Assembly (NCBI GenBank): GCA_036847185.1
Contig: DAIUAM010000001.1
Location: 124,001 to 188,000, forward strand
Origin: UBA4738 sp002413305
GTDB lineage: Bacteria > Actinomycetota > UBA4738
DNA length: 64,000 nucleotides
Reading direction: 5' to 3'
Position 1 is the first letter of the stretch. Every line of letters begins with the position of its first letter. Shown piece after piece: positions 34,411 to 43,286 of the stretch. The position numbers were made by a program, and so were the translations under genes. The notes beneath the pieces were generated by a model that made no database searches, was not told where the DNA came from, and saw nothing but the letters and a program-made list of their open reading frames with translations.

Positions 34411-35459
34411 GGAGCCGGAGGAGCTGAGGCAACCTCCTGCAGCAGGCGGCGCGCCGCCGCCACCACCGTAGAGGGACGGGAGACCGTCGCGGCGACCCGT
34501 CCCCGCGTGAGCTCGAGCTGAAGGTTCTCCCGACCGTGGCCCGGGATCGTGTCGAGGAGCAGAAGCGGCCGACCGAGGAAGCGCGCCTCCGTGCAGGTGT
34601 CCCCCGGGGTCGTGATGACCACATCTGCCGCCGACATCAGCTCCGGGATCCGCGGGGTGAACCCGAAGGCCACGAGTCCGCGGCGTGAAGCGGCGAGGGC
34701 CCGAAGTCTCTTGGCCAATCGCTGGTTCGTCCCTGCCACCGCCAGGACCACGAAACCGTCGGCGGCGAGTGCGTCCGCGATCCGATCCAGCCGGGCCAAC
34801 CCCCAGGAACCGGCCATCAGGAGCGCACACGTCGCCCCAGCCGGTACACCCAGCCCATCACGAGCATCCGCCCTCGACGGAACCGAGTCGAACTCCGGCC
34901 TTGCGGCGGCCGGGATCACGCGTATCTGGGCATCGGGACGGTGGGACCTGACGAAGGCCGCTGAGACCTGGTCGGTCACCAGGAACAGGTCGGTGTTGGG
35001 ATGAACCCACAGCCGGTGCGGCACGGCGTCGGTGCAATAGACGATCGATCGCAGGCGGGGCATACCGAATCGCTTCAGCCGATCCACGGCGCCCGCGCCG
35101 GTTGCGAAGACCGAGATGATGAGCTCCGCTGATCGATCCTCCACGAGCCGCCGAAGAGGCTCGGCGAGCTTGGCCGAGGCGGCTCGGTCCATGGCGTCGA
35201 CGAGCCCGGTCCCACCGCGAAGCTGGGTGAAGTGGAACGCGTCGTAGAGGCCGGGGACGGCAATGAGGGAGCGGAAGACGCCATCGCTGATCCGCCCCGA
35301 GATGGGCCCCAACATGTGCATGCAGTCCACGGTGTCCGTCTCTACGCCGATGGTCTGCAGTGCCTCGGCGCATGCCTCCGCCACGGTGTCGTGTCCCTTC
35401 CCCACGGATCCGGAGAGGATGAGTGCATGCGGGCGGGCCCGGCCCGCCGCGGCCGTCAT
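34329..35459 (-). CDS. MGDG synthase-like glycosyltransferase
   Basis: A 376-residue GT-B enzyme. The N-terminal domain begins with ILSGSVGKGHDTVAEA, the signature of monogalactosyldiacylglycerol synthases and processive diacylglycerol glucosyltransferases. The C-terminal domain has MAGSWGLARLD and the GT28-type donor motif DVVITTPGDTCTEARFLGRPLLLLDT. It probably adds a sugar to a lipid acceptor. It is the last gene of a leftward operon: its ATG overlaps the epimerase stop (ATGA). Its 3' end overlaps the transporter gene by 82 bp. Donor and product are unknown. Confidence 0.8.
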   Translation of the reverse strand: MTAAAGRARPHALILSGSVGKGHDTVAEACAEALQTIGVETDTVDCMHMLGPISGRISDGVFRSLIAVPGLYDAFHFTQLRGGTGLVDAMDRAASAKLAEPLRRLVEDRSAELIISVFATGAGAVDRLKRFGMPRLRSIVYCTDAVPHRLWVHPNTDLFLVTDQVSAAFVRSHRPDAQIRVIPAAARPEFDSVPSRADARDGLGVPAGATCALLMAGSWGLARLDRIADALAADGFVVLAVAGTNQRLAKRLRALAASRRGLVAFGFTPRIPELMSAADVVITTPGDTCTEARFLGRPLLLLDTIPGHGRENLQLELTRGRVAATVSRPSTVVAAARRLLQEVASAPPAPHVGGREWREAFIAAISSVGTNPDRAC

Positions 35460-36385
35460 GCCGGGCGGCCGCCGACGGCGAGCTCAGATCGTCGCCGGTA
35501 CCACGCGACGTACTCGCGCAGGCCCTCGGCGAAGGTCGTGGTGGGTCTCCATCCGAGGATCTCCTGGGCGCGTCTCGCCTCGATCCTCCGTCCGGAGAAA
35601 TCGCCGGGCCGTGGAGGCTGGTACGTGATCTCGACGTTGCCGACCAGACTTCGGATCGCCTCCGCGATGTCGCGGATCGATACGGGCTCCGTCCCCTCCA
35701 GGGCGATCGTCTGGTTCCGCGCTCCATCGGACAGAGCCAGGACGTGGGCGTCAGCCAGGTCTTCGACCCAAACGTACTGGCGGTACTGCGACCCATCACC
35801 CGAGATGGTGATCGCCTCTCCCGCCAGGGCTTGGCGTACGAACCGGTGGATCACAAGTTCCTCCCGCATGCCCGGACCGTACGGGATCCCGTAGCGGAGG
35901 ATGGTGTAGTCGAGCCCGTACAAGCGCCGGTAGCTGCACACCAGCATCTCGCACGCGATCTTCCCTGCTGTGTAGACGTGGTCAACCGCCTCTGGCCGCA
36001 GCGCCGCATCCTCCGGGACGGGGTCAACACCGTCGGCCGCCGCGTACACCCACACCGTGCTGGCCAGAAAGAACCTTCGAGCACGGATCTGCCGCGCGGC
36101 CTCCAGCGCGGCCGCGGTGCCGAGGACATTGACCCGGGTCATCTCCAGAGGATCGCGTGCTCCCGCGTCGACGTCGGCCTCCGCGGCCAGATGGAATACG
36201 ACCTCGGCTTGATCGAGATGCTCGGCGAGTCCGGGTCCCAGGACATCCGCACGCACGCACTTCGCCTCCGGGAACTCCTGCCGAGCATGTCGGTCCACGA
36301 CCGTGACCTGGTGGCCCGCATCCAGAAGCTTCGCCACGACGTGGGTCCCGATGAACCCGGAACCGCCGATGACCGCTGCCCGCAT
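35456..36385 (-). CDS. NAD-dependent epimerase/dehydratase
   Basis: A 309-residue extended SDR sugar epimerase. The Rossmann motif is GGSGFIGTHVV near the N terminus, the catalytic tyrosine-lysine pair is YTAGK, and the C-terminal half has REELVIHRFVRQAL and a VEDLADAHVLAL segment typical of UDP-glucose/galacturonate epimerases. ATG 36385 follows the aminotransferase stop by 2 bp, and the stop overlaps the glycosyltransferase start. The triplet of aminotransferase, epimerase and glycosyltransferase suggests synthesis and transfer of an amino-sugar or deoxysugar to a lipid. Confidence 0.87.
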   Translation of the reverse strand: MRAAVIGGSGFIGTHVVAKLLDAGHQVTVVDRHARQEFPEAKCVRADVLGPGLAEHLDQAEVVFHLAAEADVDAGARDPLEMTRVNVLGTAAALEAARQIRARRFFLASTVWVYAAADGVDPVPEDAALRPEAVDHVYTAGKIACEMLVCSYRRLYGLDYTILRYGIPYGPGMREELVIHRFVRQALAGEAITISGDGSQYRQYVWVEDLADAHVLALSDGARNQTIALEGTEPVSIRDIAEAIRSLVGNVEITYQPPRPGDFSGRRIEARRAQEILGWRPTTTFAEGLREYVAWYRRRSELAVGGRPA

Positions 36386-36387
36386 GC

Positions 36388-37521
36388 TCAGCCCACGCGG
36401 TCGGTGAGACCGCGCATCGTCGCCTTCAAAGAACCGAGCACGTGGTCCACCTCCGCGTCGGTCATCCCTGTGTAGAGGGGAAGACACACGTGACGGGAGC
36501 ACACATCCTCCGCGACCGGCAGCCCGCTCCGAGCGTACGGCGCGAGAACCGGTTGCAGGTGGAGGGGGAGGGCATAGACCTCGCCCGAGAGGGACACGCC
36601 GTGCTCCTCGCGCATCACCTTCTTGAGGACATCCCGATCCACATCGCCCGGCAAGATGACCGCATACTTGTAGTAGTTGCACACAGAGGGTGCTGGAGGG
36701 ATCAGTGGGCGCAACCCGGGGAACGGGTCGAGCCCGGCGTCGTAGCGATGTGCCGCTCTGCGGCGGGAAGCGATCGCTTCGTCCATCCGGCCCAGGTGGA
36801 CGAGCCCGACCGCCGCGGAGAACTCGCTCATCCGCCACGAGGAACCGAGGCGTACGTGTTCGCCCCCGAGGAAGGCCGCCTTCCCCTGGTCCCGGTAGAT
36901 CTTGTACTCATCGCGGAGCTCGGCGTTGTCGGTGAGGATCATCCCGCCCTCGCCGGAGGTCACCACCTTCGTCGGATAGAACGAGAAGGCTCCGGCGATC
37001 CCGAACGTCCCGGCGAACTGGCCCTCGAAGCTGCATCCGACGGCGTGGGCGGCGTCCTCGAGGAGCGGGATCCCTCGCTCCTCGCACAGCGCATGGATGT
37101 CCCGGATCTCGGAAGAGACGACTCCGCCGATATGCACGTGGATGACCGCTCGCGTTTCAGGGCTCAGAGCAGCGCGCGCCGTCGCGGCCGACAGGGCGAA
37201 CGTGTCCCTCGAGATATCGGCGAACACGGGCCTGGCGCCGGCGTGGAGCACCGCAGCGGCGGTGGCATAGAAGGTATTCGTGGGGAGGACGACCTCGCCG
37301 CCCTCGACGCCGACGGTTCGGAGCATGATCTCGAGGGCCGACGTCCCGCTCGAGGTGGCCACGGCATGCGCCGCGCCATGACGTGCGGCGAATTCCTCCT
37401 CGAACCGGCCGGTGACCGGCCCCAGCGTGAGAGAACCCGTTTCCAGGGACTCGGCGACGAGTTCTTGCACTCGGGCTATGTCCCGTGGATCGAACACGAC
37501 CTTTGCCGCAGGGATCTTCAA
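36388..37521 (-). CDS. DegT/DnrJ/EryC1/StrS sugar aminotransferase
   Basis: A 377-residue PLP enzyme. Lys185 in FYPTKVVTSGEGG forms the Schiff base, Asp156 in EDAAHA contacts the pyridine nitrogen, and SSGTSALE binds the phosphate. These enzymes aminate keto-sugars on nucleotide carriers. The start is TTG at 37521 with GGGAGG 9 nt upstream; 18 more codons are open but begin with a polar, GC-rich stretch. It leads a leftward operon with an epimerase and a glycosyltransferase. The sugar is not predictable from sequence. Confidence 0.87.
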   Translation of the reverse strand: MKIPAAKVVFDPRDIARVQELVAESLETGSLTLGPVTGRFEEEFAARHGAAHAVATSSGTSALEIMLRTVGVEGGEVVLPTNTFYATAAAVLHAGARPVFADISRDTFALSAATARAALSPETRAVIHVHIGGVVSSEIRDIHALCEERGIPLLEDAAHAVGCSFEGQFAGTFGIAGAFSFYPTKVVTSGEGGMILTDNAELRDEYKIYRDQGKAAFLGGEHVRLGSSWRMSEFSAAVGLVHLGRMDEAIASRRRAAHRYDAGLDPFPGLRPLIPPAPSVCNYYKYAVILPGDVDRDVLKKVMREEHGVSLSGEVYALPLHLQPVLAPYARSGLPVAEDVCSRHVCLPLYTGMTDAEVDHVLGSLKATMRGLTDRVG

Positions 37522-37758
37522 AACGGTTTGCCTCCCTTGCCCGTCCTTGCCGCCTGTAGTTTGACGTATTCGCAACCGATAGCGATGCAGCGTGGATCTC
37601 GGATCCGCTGACCCCCCGGGTCGTCGATGAGGTCGACGCGCTGATCGCGCGACGAGGATCGCGGGCCGCGAACGACGACATCATCAGGAACGGTCGCCCG
37701 ATCTGACCGTGATGCAGGAAGGGCCATGGCGATGAACGTCTGGATAGCGTCCGACCGC

Positions 37759-37772
37759 TACACTCGCCGCTC
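37759..37772 (+). promoter_or_regulatory. Candidate leaderless -10 element before mazG-like gene
   Basis: TACACT (37759-37764) is 8 nt upstream of the GTG at 37773, with no ribosome binding site between. No good -35 is seen. It is consistent with a leaderless transcript. Confidence 0.4.
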
Positions 37773-38060
37773 GTGGAGCTGGGCGAGTTCCAGGACGTGA
37801 TCCGGAGGACCTATCGAACCCGCGACGCGGCCCGCGGGGTGGACGGCACGTTCCGCTGGATGGTCGAAGAGGTCGGCGAGCTGGCCAGGGCGCTCCGGCT
37901 CGAGGACGACGCCAACCGCGAGCACGAGGTCGGCGACGTGCTGGCCTGGCTCGCGTCGGTGGCCAGCATCGCCGGCGTCGACCTGGACCAGGCGGCCTCC
38001 CGGTACGCGCACGGCTGCCCTCGATGCGGAGCCATCCCGTGCGCCTGCCCGCCCCGCTGA
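37773..38060 (+). CDS. MazG-like nucleotide pyrophosphohydrolase with zinc-ribbon tail
   Basis: A 95-residue all-alpha NTP pyrophosphatase. The metal-binding EEVGELARAL and the second acidic helix HEVGDVLAWL match MazG-type enzymes, which hydrolyse nucleoside triphosphates to monophosphates. The C terminus has four cysteines, CPRCGAIPCAC, which may bind zinc. The GTG at 37773 is supported by a -10 element just upstream. It is followed 20 bp later by the M55 peptidase gene, so the two may be co-transcribed. The substrate is unknown; housecleaning of modified nucleotides is the usual guess. Confidence 0.82.
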   Translation: MELGEFQDVIRRTYRTRDAARGVDGTFRWMVEEVGELARALRLEDDANREHEVGDVLAWLASVASIAGVDLDQAASRYAHGCPRCGAIPCACPPR

Positions 38061-38080
38061 GGTCCCGGTGAGGTGAAGCG

Positions 38081-38929
38081 ATGACCAAGGTCTACGTCTC
38101 GATCGACATGGAGGGCGTGGCGGGGGTCGCCGCCCTCCGCCAGGTCATGCGAGGCACCGACGACTACCCGGCCGCCCGCATGCTGATGACGAAGGAGGCG
38201 AACGCCGCGGTCGCGGGCGCCTACGACGCGGGCGCCACCAGCGTCGTGGTGAACGACTCGCACGGCGACATGGTCAACCTGCTGGCCGAGGAGATGGACC
38301 CGCGCGCGGAGCTGCTGATCGGCTCGCCGAAGGCCTGGTCGATGATGCAGGGCTTCAGCGGGGAGTTCGACGTCGCCCTGTTCGTCGGCTACCACGCCCG
38401 GGCGGGGACCGAGGCCGCGGTCCTCGACCACACCTATTCCGGGCGCCTCTTCTACGAGGTCCGGGTGAACGGCGAACCGTGGACCGAGACCCACCTCAAC
38501 GCGGCGCTTGCCGGAACGTACGACGTCCCGGTGGGGCTGGTGACGGGCGACGACAAGGCCTGCGAGCAGGCGGACGCGGCGCTGCCGGGCATCCGGACGG
38601 TGGTGGTGAAGCAGGCGTTCGGCAGGGGCGTGGCCCGGAGCCTCCATCCCTCGGCCGCGCGCGAGGCCATCCGCGGCGGCGCGGCCGACGCGGTCAGGGC
38701 GGTGGCCGCCGGCGAGCTGGCGGCGTTCCGTCCCCCGGCGCCGTTCGTCCTGGAGGCCGATCTGGCGAACAGCAGCTCGGCCGAGCTGTGCGCCCTCCCA
38801 CCGCAGGTCGAGCGCATCGGCCCACGCACGGTCCGGTTCGAGAGCAACGACTTCGTGGACGTATTCCGGTGCGTCCTGGCCTGGACGTACCTGGGAGCCA
38901 GCGAGGCACCCCGCTACCCGGGCACATGA
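38081..38929 (+). CDS. M55 family D-aminopeptidase
   Basis: A 282-residue DppA-type metallopeptidase. The N-terminal SIDMEG motif supplies metal ligands Asp9 and Glu11; VVNDSHGDMVNLL and FVGYHARAGTE carry the later histidine ligands. Family members cleave D-amino acid dipeptides and take part in recycling of peptidoglycan peptides (family knowledge). ATG 38081 has a GAGGTGAAG Shine-Dalgarno. No signal peptide is present, so it is cytoplasmic. It converges with the lipoprotein gene at 38961. Confidence 0.9.
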   Translation: MTKVYVSIDMEGVAGVAALRQVMRGTDDYPAARMLMTKEANAAVAGAYDAGATSVVVNDSHGDMVNLLAEEMDPRAELLIGSPKAWSMMQGFSGEFDVALFVGYHARAGTEAAVLDHTYSGRLFYEVRVNGEPWTETHLNAALAGTYDVPVGLVTGDDKACEQADAALPGIRTVVVKQAFGRGVARSLHPSAAREAIRGGAADAVRAVAAGELAAFRPPAPFVLEADLANSSSAELCALPPQVERIGPRTVRFESNDFVDVFRCVLAWTYLGASEAPRYPGT

Positions 38930-38942
38930 CATCCGCCAAGCC

Positions 38943-38966
38943 GGATAGCCTGGGAGTCGCCTATCC
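38943..38966. terminator. Hairpin at a convergent gene junction
   Basis: GGATAG (38943-38948) pairs with CTATCC (38961-38966) across a 12-nt loop. It overlaps the stop codon of the leftward lipoprotein gene and lies 14 bp after the M55 gene. No T-run is seen, so termination is tentative. Confidence 0.3.
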
Positions 38967-40277
38967 CTTCGGGGTCACCTTCACCCAGCCGTAGAACGGG
39001 AACGGCTGGTTCGCGTCCGGGCTCACTCTGGTTTCCGATCCCAGCTGCGGGAGGGCCGGTCCGGTCAACGGGTCGAAGCAGTCGACCACCGGGTCCCTCT
39101 CGATGGCCTGGACGAACGACGCCGGGACTTTCGCCTCGATCAGCTTCTTGATGTCGAGGGATTCGTCGCCGGTCGCGTCGGCGGCTTGGGCGGTGAGCTG
39201 TGCCCAGGGATCGACGCAGTCCTTGCGCCTGGGGTCGACCGGCTCGTAGGCAGGCGTGATCCGGGCCCGGACCTGGAGGCAGCCGGAACCGCCGGCTGGC
39301 TCGGCGGAGACCGTGACGCCGGGCCGGGTCACGAAGTCGTAGGCCACCGAGACGTCGCCGGTGGTCTCGGCGCACGCGTAGAAGGCAAGCGGGCTGGCCG
39401 TGTTCGCGCCCAGCGCCTCGTGCATGCTCAGCCGGTCGAGGCAGCAGAACCCTGGCGGTCCCTGGCGGCCCACCCGCAGGAGGACCTGCACGAGCGCCGC
39501 CGGGAAGGGCTTCGTGGTGGCCGAGACCTGGAGCCGGGAGTCGTTCGTGACCTGTGCAGCGAGGTTCGGATCGGCCACGTACAGCTGGGTGTCGTAGTAC
39601 GGCGAATAGAACGCGTGGACGATCGTCGAGCTTCCGTCGCGGTGGGCGAACGCGAGGAACACGACCGGGTGAATCTCGGTGTGGTAGTCGTTGTGGCCGC
39701 AGTCCACGATCCACCGGCCGTACACCGCGACGCGGTCTCCCTTCTGCGGGGTGAAGCCCGGCATGAAGTCCCGCACGCTGTTCGTGTCCGAATGGGGCAG
39801 GAGCCCCTGAGGGATCTCCATGTGGATGGTCCCGAGCGGGCCGGCGGGGACGGGGACACCCCTGAGCTGGGCGAGCTGCTCGAAGGGCCGGTCCGGCCGG
39901 ACATCGAACGTCAAGTCAAGGTTGAACGGGTGATCGAAGATCAGGTCGCCGGAGGACAGCACGACCCGGCTGATGGTGCCCGACACCAGCATCAGCTTGT
40001 TCGGGATCACGTCGCCCCACTCCTTCTGCACCTTCGCCGACTGGGGCGGGGTGTCGATGAGCTCGGCGGCGAACGTGGCCGTGTCCGAGCCGCAGGCCCC
40101 AACCGGCCCGGCGGGCGGGATCGGCCCATTGGTGGAGACAGCGGCGGTCTGATCGAATCCGAGGATGCCCCCGGTGTGCACCGTGGGGCCGCTGGAGCCA
40201 TTCGTGCATGCCGCGAAGATCAAGCCGGTGGCCGCGCCCAGCGTGGTCAGCGTTCGAGCCGAACGGCGAATCCTCAT
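38961..40277 (-). CDS. Secreted lipoprotein of unknown function
   Basis: A 438-residue lipoprotein with signal peptide RTLTTLGAATGLIFAAC, the lipobox FAAC putting the modified Cys at residue 24. The mature part has about ten more cysteines, suggesting disulfides, and a conserved-looking segment GRWIVDCGHNDYHTEIHP with two possible metal-binding histidine pairs. I do not recognise a family. ATG 40277 is the only start before the signal peptide; a TAAGCT hexamer lies 10 nt upstream. It stands between a convergent peptidase gene and a phosphatase gene transcribed the same way, 126 bp away. A hydrolase or binding role is possible but not supported. Confidence 0.6.
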   Translation of the reverse strand: MRIRRSARTLTTLGAATGLIFAACTNGSSGPTVHTGGILGFDQTAAVSTNGPIPPAGPVGACGSDTATFAAELIDTPPQSAKVQKEWGDVIPNKLMLVSGTISRVVLSSGDLIFDHPFNLDLTFDVRPDRPFEQLAQLRGVPVPAGPLGTIHMEIPQGLLPHSDTNSVRDFMPGFTPQKGDRVAVYGRWIVDCGHNDYHTEIHPVVFLAFAHRDGSSTIVHAFYSPYYDTQLYVADPNLAAQVTNDSRLQVSATTKPFPAALVQVLLRVGRQGPPGFCCLDRLSMHEALGANTASPLAFYACAETTGDVSVAYDFVTRPGVTVSAEPAGGSGCLQVRARITPAYEPVDPRRKDCVDPWAQLTAQAADATGDESLDIKKLIEAKVPASFVQAIERDPVVDCFDPLTGPALPQLGSETRVSPDANQPFPFYGWVKVTPKG

Positions 40278-40403
40278 CGGTGGCCGGAGCTTATCCCTCG
40301 CCCCCCGGCAAAGGGAAGAGAGATCTCGAACGGGAGGCGACGAACGAACCCCCCGGCCGGGAGGCGACAGGGGGTTCGCATAGTGCCGGCGCGGACGGCT
40401 GCC

Positions 40404-42134
40404 CTAGGGGACCGTCTCCGTGTAGTCATAGCAGAAGTAGTCCCGGCCCGCCCCCTGCACGCCGTTCCCCGCGATCGGGAAGTTCGTGTAGTCGTACGGC
40501 TTGATCGTGAGGGTGTGTGTGGCCGCGTCGATCTGCACCATCCCGTACCCGTAGAAGGGGGCGCCGGGATTGCCGTCGCCACCGAGCTCCGCACACGTGT
40601 TCTTGTTCACGTTCAGCAGGAAGGCCCGGATCTGGTCGGCGACGCTGGAGCTGCCGATCGTGTTGATGATCTCCCGGCGGAAGTCGTCGGTGGCCACCGG
40701 GCCGACCGAGTAGTCCTCCATGCCCTGCACGCCGCCGTAGTCGCCTGGGTTCGGCGTGTAGAAGTCGACCGTGTGGGCCATGAAGGCGTGGACGTCGGTG
40801 GTCAGCCACGTGACGCCGGAGATGGCGTGGGTGTCGACGAAGCGCAGGACCTGGTCGCGCTCCCACTGGAAGCCCTCCCAGCGGTCGTAGGGGAGCGCGT
40901 AGTACTGCTCGATCTGGTCCTCGTTGATGATCAGCTTGAACTTCGCCGTGCTCGCCGCGAGGTCGGCTTCGAACTGCTTGCGCTGCGCCGCCCCAAGCAT
41001 GGTCCGGCCAGTCGCGAACAGGTCGGTGGTGCACTGCGGCGGCACCGGGTCGCTCAGCCCGCTGGAGGGGATCTGCTGGCCGAAGAAGTCCCGCCAGCTT
41101 TGGGAGAGTGTCGGGGCGAGGTCGGGCTGCCCGGTGGTCGCGTTCCGGCAGTCCGGGGTGCCGTCGTTGTTCGAGTCGATGGTGTCGGCTTCCTCGGTGC
41201 GGAACGACCGCTCGTCCAGGACGAAGATCTCGGCTTCCTGGCCCCACGGGAAGTGCCGGTAGAACCCCAGGTGGGGATCGGGCGGGTTCATGTTGTCGTA
41301 CTCGATGAAGGCCTGGCGGCCGTTCTGGAACAGGGTCGGGTCGACCGTCTGCCGGTTGAAGTTGTCCCGGACCTCATGGTCGTCCCAGATCGCGTAGAAG
41401 CTCGTGGAGGCCATGAGGTTCCGAAGGGCGTCGTAACTCATGTTCTGCTTGTAGTTCCCGCGGTAGTCGTCGACCGTGGTGTTCGGCGTGGCGAGGCACC
41501 GCGAGTCCGAGTAGATCGTGTCGCCGAGGTTGATGTAGAACTGCGGGGTCATGGCTTGAGCGGCCTGGAACGTTTCGAAGTTGTTGAAGCAGGGCTGCCC
41601 GGTGCTCTGGTCGATCGTTCCGTCCTGGTCGCCGCTGAACGCGAAGCTCAGATTCACGTCGGCGTTCGGGTCGGGCGCGGTCTGGAACGTGCCCAGCCGG
41701 CTGGGCGTTCGGGTGGCCGGGTCGATGAACTCGTAGTAGTAGGTGGTGGCCGCGCTGAGGTTGCCGACCGAGAGGTGGATGGTCCCGTCGTGGCCGGAGG
41801 GGACCGGTACCACCGCCTTGCTCGAACCGCTGCCAAGGCTCGGGTCCGTGCCCCACACAGCGAAGATCTTCGGAAGGGGGGTCTCGGTCCACAGGCGCAC
41901 GGACGTGGGCGTCACGTCGTTCGCCGCCACGCCGTAGGGAAACTGGGCCGGTTCGGGTTGGAGGCGGACCTTCGGCGCACGGGTCGGTCCCGCCGTGCCC
42001 ATCGGCACGGTGGACGGATCGACCAGCCGCCGCATCAGCGCGAATCCGCTCCCGTCGCCAGCAGCTCCAGTCGGACCGGCGGTTATCGCCACCAATAGGG
42101 TGATGGCCACAGCGGCTCCCCACAGGCGTTTCAT
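40404..42134 (-). CDS. phoD: PhoD-type alkaline phosphatase/phosphodiesterase
   Basis: A 576-residue secreted phosphatase. The signal peptide (MKRLWGAAVAITLLVAITAG) is followed by the PhoD N-terminal domain (GVAANDVTPTSVRLWTE, YYYEF) and the metallophosphoesterase domain. Metal ligands are visible in FAFSGDQD, YINLGDTIYSD, WDDHEVRDNF and WLTTDVHAF. PhoD enzymes need calcium and iron and release phosphate from mono- and diesters. No twin-arginine motif is obvious, although PhoD is often Tat-exported. ATG 42134 has GGGGGGG upstream; 31 earlier codons are open but precede the signal. Low-phosphate regulation is usual for the family, but no Pho box was identified. Confidence 0.88.
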   Translation of the reverse strand: MKRLWGAAVAITLLVAITAGPTGAAGDGSGFALMRRLVDPSTVPMGTAGPTRAPKVRLQPEPAQFPYGVAANDVTPTSVRLWTETPLPKIFAVWGTDPSLGSGSSKAVVPVPSGHDGTIHLSVGNLSAATTYYYEFIDPATRTPSRLGTFQTAPDPNADVNLSFAFSGDQDGTIDQSTGQPCFNNFETFQAAQAMTPQFYINLGDTIYSDSRCLATPNTTVDDYRGNYKQNMSYDALRNLMASTSFYAIWDDHEVRDNFNRQTVDPTLFQNGRQAFIEYDNMNPPDPHLGFYRHFPWGQEAEIFVLDERSFRTEEADTIDSNNDGTPDCRNATTGQPDLAPTLSQSWRDFFGQQIPSSGLSDPVPPQCTTDLFATGRTMLGAAQRKQFEADLAASTAKFKLIINEDQIEQYYALPYDRWEGFQWERDQVLRFVDTHAISGVTWLTTDVHAFMAHTVDFYTPNPGDYGGVQGMEDYSVGPVATDDFRREIINTIGSSSVADQIRAFLLNVNKNTCAELGGDGNPGAPFYGYGMVQIDAATHTLTIKPYDYTNFPIAGNGVQGAGRDYFCYDYTETVP

Positions 42135-42254
42135 CACGTGCCCCCCCTTTTCGAACGAACGGCGAACGGCCTTGCGGCCCATTCTCTGCTCGTGTGACAC
42201 CCTGTGTCCACCGGTCCGAACGCTCAAGGCTTGGACCGGCAGCTCCGCTCCTCG

Positions 42255-43286
42255 CTACCGGTTGACCACCAGCTCCGCGATCTGGACGGCGTTGAGGGCG
42301 GCGCCCTTGCGGAGGTTGTCCCCGGCGACGAAGAAGGCCAGTGCGTGGTCGTCGTCCATGGCCTGGCGGATCCGGCCGACCAGCACATCGTCGCGTCCGG
42401 CCGCGTCGATCGGGGTCGGGAAGACGTCGCTCGACGGGTCGTCCATCACGGTCACGCCCGGGGCGGCATCGAGCACGTCGCGCGCTTCGGCCGGCGTCAC
42501 CGCCCGCGAGAACCGCGCGTACACCGAGACGCCGTGCCCGACGGCGACCGGGACACGTACCGCCGTCGCCGTCACGGGCAGGTCCGGGGTCCCCAGGATC
42601 TTCCGGATCTCGTTGCCCAACTTCAGCTCCTCGGTGGTGAAGCCCGACCCCTCCGGGTCGAACCGCTCGACGCGCGGCACCACGTTGTAGGCGATCGTCC
42701 GCCCCATCACCTCGCCGGCGGGGAGCGCGTCGACGTCCGGATGGGCCAACGATTCCTCCTGCCCTCGGAGCTTCTCGATCTGTTCGGCCAGCTCGGTCAC
42801 GCCCTTCCATCCCGCGCCGGACACGCTCTGGTACGAGGAGGTCACCAGGAACGTGAGCCCGAACGCCCGATGGAGCGGGCCGAGCGGCATCAGGGCGGTG
42901 ATGGCGGTGCAGTTCCCGTTCGCGATCAGGTTGTGGTGGCCATCCAGCGCCTCCGGGTTGATCTCGGGGATGACCAGCGGGACGCCCGGGTCCATCCGGA
43001 AGGCCGGCGAGTTGTCGATGCAGATGGTTCCGGCCCGAGCTGCCCCGGGCAGCAGCCGCCGGGCGACCGCGCCACCCGCCGACACCAGCGCCAGGTCGAT
43101 CCCTTCGAACCACTGTTCGCCGGCCGCCCGCACCGTCACGGGATCACCCCGGAACTCCAGTCGCATCCCTTCGGACCGCGCCGAGGCCAACGGGACGAAC
43201 TCATCCAGCGGGAAGTCACGCTCTTCGAGCAGGGCTCGCATGGTGCGCCCCACCGCGCCCGTCGCCCCGAGAACGGCGACCCTCAC
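42255..43286 (-). CDS. asd: Aspartate-semialdehyde dehydrogenase
   Basis: A 343-residue enzyme that reduces aspartyl phosphate to aspartate semialdehyde, at the branch to lysine/diaminopimelate, threonine and methionine. The N-terminal NADPH motif is LGATGAVGRTM; the catalytic cysteine is in ANGNCTAI, and the substrate-binding arginine and histidine are in VPVAVGHGVSV. The start is GTG 43286, overlapping the lysC stop (GTGA), as in the mycobacterial and corynebacterial ask-asd operon. Length is normal. Confidence 0.95.
   Translation of the reverse strand: MRVAVLGATGAVGRTMRALLEERDFPLDEFVPLASARSEGMRLEFRGDPVTVRAAGEQWFEGIDLALVSAGGAVARRLLPGAARAGTICIDNSPAFRMDPGVPLVIPEINPEALDGHHNLIANGNCTAITALMPLGPLHRAFGLTFLVTSSYQSVSGAGWKGVTELAEQIEKLRGQEESLAHPDVDALPAGEVMGRTIAYNVVPRVERFDPEGSGFTTEELKLGNEIRKILGTPDLPVTATAVRVPVAVGHGVSVYARFSRAVTPAEARDVLDAAPGVTVMDDPSSDVFPTPIDAAGRDDVLVGRIRQAMDDDHALAFFVAGDNLRKGAALNAVQIAELVVNR

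Noticed and set aside
37557..37706. Open frame of about 50 codons on the plus strand between the aminotransferase and MazG genes
   Set aside because: It has no usable start codon and no ribosome binding site. It is too short to call even as a remnant.
39186..42098. 970-codon plus-strand open frame
   Set aside because: It is antisense to the lipoprotein and PhoD genes, which have signal peptides and family motifs.
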